The notes under the pieces are model-generated. The model was not told the DNA's origin. It worked only from the letters and a program-made list of their open reading frames with translations, and did no database searches. A program made the position numbers and the translations under genes. This document shows, piece after piece, positions 6,082 to 10,028 of a stretch of 10,028 bases of DNA (its first letter is position 1; each line of letters begins with the position of its first letter). Origin of the DNA: CAZRDB01 sp964598695 (GTDB taxonomy: Bacteria > Armatimonadota > Zipacnadia > UBA1398). The stretch spans positions 1-10,028 of the forward strand of contig CAZRDB010000187.1 of NCBI GenBank assembly GCA_964598695.1, written 5' to 3'.

Positions 6082-7445
6082 TGCCCGTCGCCTCCCCGTT
6101 CGCGATCGGTGGTCTGTCGGCCCAGGAGCTGAGCGACCGTCGCCTCTCGCGCGCCGACATATCCTTGTGCCTCAAGACTGCGCGCTATCCCGCGCGCTTC
6201 CTCCGTCTTCCCTGCATGGAGCGCGGCGCGGGCCGCCAGCAGGGCCAGGTACGGCTCGCCGGGCCAGGAGCGGAACGCGGCCTCCCAGGCCGGCGCGTCG
6301 ACCGCCGCGCCCTCGCGCTCGAGCCGCCGTAGCTCCCGGGCCGCGTCCCAGGCGGGGCCGGCCATGCGGTGGCGGCACAGGGCGACGAGGTCGGTCCGGT
6401 CGAGGCCGCAGCTCTGGCGAAGGGCGTGCTCCGGGCTCCCGCCCGACCGACGGTTGATCCCGCGCATGGCGGCGCCGAGCGTTGGCAGGCCGTGCTCCCC
6501 GACCAGCGCCTCGGCGAGAGCGTAGTAGGCGGGGTAGAGCGCGAACTCGCCGGCCCCGGTGGCGTCGAGCGCGCGTTCGAGCGCGTCCGGCGTGGTCTCG
6601 AGCAGTTCGAGCGCGGCGGCGCGCGTCCGGATCGCGTGGTTGGGGTCGACGGCGTCCTCGGCAAGGAGGGCCGAGCCCTCGATCGACCAGCGGGCGCCGT
6701 ACTGCAGCCCGAGCATCGCCTGGAGGGCATGGAGCGTCTCGTGGGCGAGCGTCGCCTCGGCCCGGTACGGCGCCGACCAGGTCTGCCGACCCTCGCGCCG
6801 CTCCCAGAAGAGCAGGCCGAGCCCCACCGTCACCGCGCTGCCGTCGGTGGGCGCTTCGAGCGCGAGGCGCCGGAGGAACTGGGCGCCATCGAGATCGTCG
6901 GCGAAGACGAAGAGTGAGAGCGGCGGCAAGTCGAGCCGATCGGCTCGGTCGCCGAACGCGATGCGCGCCGCCGCGCGGTAGGCGCCGGGACCCGCGGCTG
7001 TGAGTTGGTCCGACAGGGCCACGCCGGGTGCGGCGTAGACGCGGAAGAGCGCGGTCCCGTCGGGCGCGCGCACCCAGCCGCCGGCGGGGAGCATGGGAGC
7101 GACGGCCTCGACGCCCGTCGTGAGCGAGCGCGCGGGGATCCACCCCGGGAAGGGAGCGTCGACGCCACCGGCCGCGGCGCTCCGGGCGTAGGCGCGGACG
7201 TCGGCGAGCTGCAGCGCGCAGTAGGCGGCGTAGGCGAACAGGTAGTGCTCGAGTGGATCGCGCCGCTGCTCGATATGGCGCTCGCGCAGCCAGGAGTAGC
7301 ACTCCGCGTAGCGGCCCTCGAGCAGCAGGGCCTGCGCGTGGCGGGCGACGGAGTCGGTCTCGGCCGCGGCGGCGGGGCCCACCGCCACGCAGAACGCGAT
7401 GGCCGCGAACAGGAGGAGGGCGAGTTGTCTCCGAAAACGGTGCAT
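6078..7445 (-). CDS. Secreted HExxH zinc metallopeptidase with TPR-like repeats
   Basis: The 455-residue product begins with a clear signal peptide (basic HRFRR, then a hydrophobic stretch to about residue 28, ending AAAA). Helical TPR-like sequence follows at about 33-95 (VARHAQALLLEGRYAECYSWL). The centre has the gluzincin signature: H235-E236-x-x-H239 (AHETLHALQ), with probable third ligand E256 in WSIEGSALLAED, the arrangement of MA-clan peptidases. A further helical repeat lies near 385-440 (GEPYLALLAARAALHAGKTEEAR). It is presumably exported and may act on envelope proteins; the substrate is unknown. ATG at 7445, just before the signal peptide, is preferred over longer in-frame starts, with a modest AGG 6 nt upstream. 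Its stop overlaps the ATPase start, making an operon; the GNAT gene diverges 77 bp away. Family-level call only. Confidence 0.75.
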   Translation of the reverse strand: MHRFRRQLALLLFAAIAFCVAVGPAAAAETDSVARHAQALLLEGRYAECYSWLRERHIEQRRDPLEHYLFAYAAYCALQLADVRAYARSAAAGGVDAPFPGWIPARSLTTGVEAVAPMLPAGGWVRAPDGTALFRVYAAPGVALSDQLTAAGPGAYRAAARIAFGDRADRLDLPPLSLFVFADDLDGAQFLRRLALEAPTDGSAVTVGLGLLFWERREGRQTWSAPYRAEATLAHETLHALQAMLGLQYGARWSIEGSALLAEDAVDPNHAIRTRAAALELLETTPDALERALDATGAGEFALYPAYYALAEALVGEHGLPTLGAAMRGINRRSGGSPEHALRQSCGLDRTDLVALCRHRMAGPAWDAARELRRLEREGAAVDAPAWEAAFRSWPGEPYLALLAARAALHAGKTEEARGIARSLEAQGYVGAREATVAQLLGRQTTDRERGGDGQ

Positions 7446-7506
7446 CGGACCTATCCCAAGAGCCTGCCATTCGCGGGGCGGGGTGTCGATCCTCGTCGCG
7501 CGTGTC

Positions 7507-7514
7507 GGGAAGGA
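7507..7514 (+). promoter_or_regulatory. Ribosome binding site for the GNAT gene
   Basis: GGGAAGGA lies 8 nt before GTG at 7523. No comparable site precedes the in-frame ATG at 7547, so this decides the start in favour of GTG. Confidence 0.6.
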
Positions 7515-7522
7515 CGTCAACC

Positions 7523-8065
7523 GTGCCCGCGCATCGCAACATCCGCATGGACCGGCCCGATCTCGCCGGCCTGCCGCCGCAGACGCCGCTCCCCGCGGGG
7601 TTTCGCTACGTGCCGTACGACGAATCGCTGCAGCCCCGCTGGGTCGACCTCCTGAACCAGGCGTTCCCCGAATCGGGTCCGTTCACACCCGAGAGCTGGC
7701 GCGAGCAGACGACCGGCAAGCCGCAGTTCCGTCCCGAGTGGGTCGGGCTGGTCGAGCGCGAGCGCGATCGCCAGCTGTGCGCCACGGCGTTCGCGTGGAT
7801 CGACCAGGCCGAGGAACGCGAACTCGGCCGCGTCCACTGGGTCGCCGCCCTCAAGGACGTCCGCGGCCTCGGGCTCGGGCGCGCGGTCACGCTCTTCGTG
7901 CTGCACACCCTCGCGCGGGAGGGGTTCCGCCGCGTGATGCTCGACACGCAGGCGTTCCGGATCCCGGCGATCGCCCTCTACCTCTCGCTCGGTTTCCAGC
8001 CGACGCCGGCCAACGCCGAGGAGGCCGAGATCTGGCGCGCGGTGCTCGCCCAGCTCAAGGGCTGA
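7523..8065 (+). CDS. GNAT-family N-acetyltransferase
   Basis: The 180-residue protein has the GNAT acetyl-CoA-binding core. Motif A is VHWVAALKDVRGLGLGRAV at about 104-122, with pyrophosphate-binding RGLGLG at 114-119. Motif B is FRIPAIALYLSLGFQP at 145-160, with the usual tyrosine at 153. Such enzymes transfer an acetyl group from acetyl-CoA to an amine on a small molecule, sugar or protein; the acceptor cannot be told from sequence. It is alone on the plus strand, diverging from the peptidase and converging on the sugar dehydratase with an 11-bp overlap of the 3' ends. The neighbouring glycan genes make an amino-sugar acceptor conceivable, but the opposite orientation gives no operon support. 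Confidence 0.85.
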   Translation: MPAHRNIRMDRPDLAGLPPQTPLPAGFRYVPYDESLQPRWVDLLNQAFPESGPFTPESWREQTTGKPQFRPEWVGLVERERDRQLCATAFAWIDQAEERELGRVHWVAALKDVRGLGLGRAVTLFVLHTLAREGFRRVMLDTQAFRIPAIALYLSLGFQPTPANAEEAEIWRAVLAQLKG

Positions 8066-9095
8066 AGTCGGGCTGCAGGAGCATCCACGTGTCGAGCGAG
8101 CGGGCGATCTCATCGGCGGCCAGTCGCTCGGCCGTGTCGGAGGCGTAGCGCCCGCGCGGCACCGGGGCCAGGGGGCCGTAGGGGTAGCGGAAGCTCTCCT
8201 GGGGCTGCCCGGGAGGCAGGATGACGTACAGGTGCGGCAGCTCGATGCTCCGCTCGCTCTCCTCCTCGGTGACGAGGTCCTCGTAGAGCTTCTCGCCGGG
8301 GCGAATCCCGATGGTCTCGATCTCGACTGCGGCGGGATCGGCCGCCAGTTCCCGGATCAGCACGCTGACCAGGTCGCCCACGCGGACGGCGGGCATCTTC
8401 ATCGCGAACACCTCGCCGCCGATGGCAAGCGCGGTGCACTCGAAGATCAGCTCGACGGCGCGGTCGACCGAGAGGACGAAGCGGATCATGTCGGGGTGGG
8501 TGAGCGTCACCGGCCCGCCGGCTTCGATCTGGCGGACGAACAGCGGCAGCGCCGACGCGCGGGAGCCCACGACGTTGCCGAAGCGGACCGAGGCGAAGAC
8601 GGTGCGGCGCGAGCCGCGCTGGTAGTGGGCGGCGGTGACCAGCTTCTCGGCCAGGAGCTTCGACGTTCCCATGACATTCGACGGACTGGCCGCCTTGTCG
8701 GAGCTGGTGAAGATGACGCGCTCGACGTCGTGCTCGAGTGCGGCCAGGATGACGTTCTGGGTTCCCACGACATTGGTCGCGACGGCCTCGAACGGGTTGT
8801 GCTCGCAGAGGGGCACGTGCTTGAGGCCGGCGAGGTGGTAGATCACGTCACAGCCCTCGGCCGCCCGCCGCATGCGCTCGGCATCGCGGACATCGCCGAG
8901 CAGGTAGCGGACGCAGTCGTGATCGCGCAGCTCCTGCTGGAGCGCCCACAACCGGCCCTCGTCGCGGCCGAGCACGCGGATCCGTCGCGGCCGGAAGGGG
9001 ATCAGCCTCCGAACCAGCTCGCAGCCGATGGTGCCGCTGCCGCCGGTGATGAGGATCGTCTTGCCGGCAAGGGCTTCCCCTACTGTCGCCACCAT
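8055..9095 (-). CDS. UDP-sugar 4,6-dehydratase, CapD/PglF/CapE-like (polysaccharide biosynthesis)
   Basis: This extended short-chain dehydrogenase removes water from a UDP-sugar, usually UDP-GlcNAc, giving a 4-keto-6-deoxy sugar for surface glycans. The 346-residue protein starts with the Rossmann loop TGGSGTIG (17-24) and has LGDVRD (66-71), HLAGLKHVP (87-95), TSSDKAASPSN (130-140) and RFGNVVGS (171-178). The catalytic region is D133-K134 followed by M142-G-T-S-K146, methionine replacing the tyrosine of the usual YxxxK. That is a known feature of the CapD/WbpM/PglF type and excludes ordinary SDR epimerases. Membrane helices found in full-length CapD/PglF are absent, so this is a short soluble form. 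IGIRPGEKLYEDLVTEEE at 262-279 is also typical. The ATG has GGAGG 10 nt upstream. It follows the sugar transferase gene by 43 bp on the same strand, so they are probably co-transcribed. Confidence 0.88.
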   Translation of the reverse strand: MVATVGEALAGKTILITGGSGTIGCELVRRLIPFRPRRIRVLGRDEGRLWALQQELRDHDCVRYLLGDVRDAERMRRAAEGCDVIYHLAGLKHVPLCEHNPFEAVATNVVGTQNVILAALEHDVERVIFTSSDKAASPSNVMGTSKLLAEKLVTAAHYQRGSRRTVFASVRFGNVVGSRASALPLFVRQIEAGGPVTLTHPDMIRFVLSVDRAVELIFECTALAIGGEVFAMKMPAVRVGDLVSVLIRELAADPAAVEIETIGIRPGEKLYEDLVTEEESERSIELPHLYVILPPGQPQESFRYPYGPLAPVPRGRYASDTAERLAADEIARSLDTWMLLQPDFSP

Positions 9096-9138
9096 AGATG
9101 CAGGGCCTCCGCGCGGGTGGAGTCGGGACGTGGGATGC

Positions 9139-10028
9139 TCAGGCGCTCGGGACGCGTCGCTCTCCTCGGTCGCCCAAGCCGAGCAAGATTACCTCGATGG
9201 TCTTGAGGAGGACAAGCATGTCGAGGCGGATGGAGAGGTTGCTGATGTAGTAGAGATCGTACTGCACCTTCGAGGGCACGTCGTCGATGCTGGCGGCGTA
9301 GTCCTGCTTGACCTGGGCCCAGCCGGTGATGCCCGGCCGGACGAACAGCCGCTGGCCGTAGAGGGGGACCTCCTGCACGTACCGCTCGACGAGGTGGGGC
9401 TGCTCCGGGCGCGGGCCGATGAGGCTCATCTCGCCGCGCAGCACGTGCAGGAGTTGGGGCAGCTCGTCGAGGCGTGTGGGCCGCAGGATCCGCCCGACGC
9501 GGGTGATCCGCTGCTCCTCGCCTCGGGCGCGGGCCGCCTCGTCGAGCACGGTCATCGAGCGGAGCTTGAGGAGGCGGAAGACCCGACCGCGGTAGCCGAC
9601 GCGCTCCTGGCGGAAGAAGACCCCGCCCCGGCTCTCGAGCGCCACGGCGAGCGCGGCGAGCAACATGAGGGGCAGCGTCAGCACGGTCAGGATGGCGGCG
9701 AAGCCGAGGTCGAGAGCGCGCTTGACGCGGGTGGCGTAGCGGCTGCGCTCGACCCAGCGCACCCCCATGAGCCACTCATCCTCGCCCACGCCGAACACGG
9801 CCGCCTTGCCGAAGATCTCGCCGTAGATGTTGGCGATCGAGTGGAGGCGGACGCCGGCGGCCGCGCAGGCCATGGCCCGCCGCGCCACCGCGTCGGGCAT
9901 CCCCTCGCGCAGGCACAGGACCACGTCGGTGACCTGCCGGTCGAGCGCCTCGGCCTCGAGGCGGTCGACATTGGCCTCGGGCGCGAGCGCGGCCTCGATC
10001 GGCGGATCGCCAGGCCGAGGCGCGGCGC
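9139..10028 (-). CDS. Polyprenyl-phosphate sugar-1-phosphate transferase (5' end outside window)
   Basis: The minus strand is open to the right edge, giving 295 visible residues before the stop at 9139. The enzyme transfers a sugar-1-phosphate from a nucleotide sugar to undecaprenyl phosphate, the first membrane step of exopolysaccharide or O-unit synthesis. The C-terminal bacterial sugar transferase domain has KRALDL, a membrane helix (AAILTVLTLPLMLLAALAV), FFRQERVGYRGRVFRLLKLRSM, the catalytic LDELPQLLHVLRGEMSLIGPRP and RPGITGWAQV. Before it is the end of a Rossmann-like domain (TDVVLCLREGMPDAVARRAM, VRLHSIANIYGEIFGK), as in WbaP or EpsE-like proteins that also carry several N-terminal helices, presumably upstream of the edge. 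The GTG at 9922-9924 is internal because coding continues above it. It lies 43 bp before the dehydratase gene, fitting a glycan operon. Confidence 0.92.
   Translation of the reverse strand, partial: AAPRPGDPPIEAALAPEANVDRLEAEALDRQVTDVVLCLREGMPDAVARRAMACAAAGVRLHSIANIYGEIFGKAAVFGVGEDEWLMGVRWVERSRYATRVKRALDLGFAAILTVLTLPLMLLAALAVALESRGGVFFRQERVGYRGRVFRLLKLRSMTVLDEAARARGEEQRITRVGRILRPTRLDELPQLLHVLRGEMSLIGPRPEQPHLVERYVQEVPLYGQRLFVRPGITGWAQVKQDYAASIDDVPSKVQYDLYYISNLSIRLDMLVLLKTIEVILLGLGDRGERRVPSA

Noticed and set aside
5243..6175. A 496-residue minus-strand frame that appears to fuse a long N-terminal part to the HD protein
   Set aside because: The upstream part is arginine- and proline-rich, matches no family and is the out-of-frame shadow of the ATPase gene. 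The HD protein starts properly at 5242 with a ribosome site.
6875..6899. GGAAC-N16-CGTC on the plus strand, the same pattern as the proposed ECF promoter
   Set aside because: It lies inside the peptidase gene, antisense, with no gene start downstream. It shows that the pattern can arise by chance here, which limits confidence in motif matches without context.
7515..7520. TTGACG on the minus strand as a -35 element for the peptidase operon
   Set aside because: No acceptable -10 hexamer occurs 16-18 bp downstream, so no promoter is claimed.
8232..9206. A 324-residue plus-strand frame opposite the dehydratase
   Set aside because: Long antisense frames are expected in such GC-rich DNA; the minus-strand frame carries all the SDR motifs.
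9922..9924. GTG as the start of the sugar transferase
   Set aside because: The frame continues upstream to the window edge with sequence typical of the preceding Rossmann-like domain, so this codon is internal.
1..10028. tRNA, rRNA, CRISPR array, insertion sequence or attachment site
   Set aside because: No direct-repeat array, transposase motif, terminal repeats or recognisable structural RNA was seen on either strand.

Overview
The window is very GC-rich bacterial DNA with dense, short-gapped genes and strong G/C preference at third codon positions. A run of ten Ns suggests a draft or metagenomic assembly. Lnt, an RseB/LolA-like periplasmic protein and a polyprenyl-phosphate sugar transferase point to a diderm (two-membrane) bacterium. 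I cannot assign a phylum. Several proteins diverge from their textbook relatives, so a poorly sampled lineage is likely.

Layout. (1) Positions 1-543, minus strand: the N-terminal part of an RHS/YD-repeat-type surface or secreted protein that runs off the left edge. (2) Positions 544-859: a divergent intergenic region with a perfect palindrome and a strong GC hairpin. (3) Positions 860-2311, plus strand: apolipoprotein N-acyltransferase (lnt), followed by a weak terminator. (4) Positions 2348-4666, plus strand: an envelope-stress type operon of ECF sigma factor, single-pass anti-sigma factor and RseB-like periplasmic protein. It is preceded by a consensus housekeeping promoter and an ECF-type promoter that suggests autoregulation. 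The third gene is split by the N gap. The bases flanking the gap overlap by 4 nt, and merging them restores one continuous frame. (5) Positions 7445-4685, minus strand: a secreted HExxH metallopeptidase, a stand-alone secretion-ATPase-like P-loop protein translationally coupled to it, and an HD-domain hydrolase. (6) Positions 7523-8065, plus strand: a GNAT acetyltransferase, divergent from the peptidase. (7) Positions 10028-8055, minus strand: the end of an exopolysaccharide operon, with a sugar-phosphate transferase (5' end outside the window) and a UDP-sugar 4,6-dehydratase.

How the parts may work together. Lnt matures lipoproteins. The sigma/anti-sigma/RseB trio probably senses envelope or lipoprotein damage and feeds back on its own promoter. 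The polysaccharide genes start and supply surface-glycan synthesis. The RHS protein and the secreted peptidase are surface or exported products, so most of the window concerns the cell envelope. The least explained unit is the coupled peptidase-ATPase pair. No tRNA, rRNA, CRISPR array, insertion sequence or integration site was seen.
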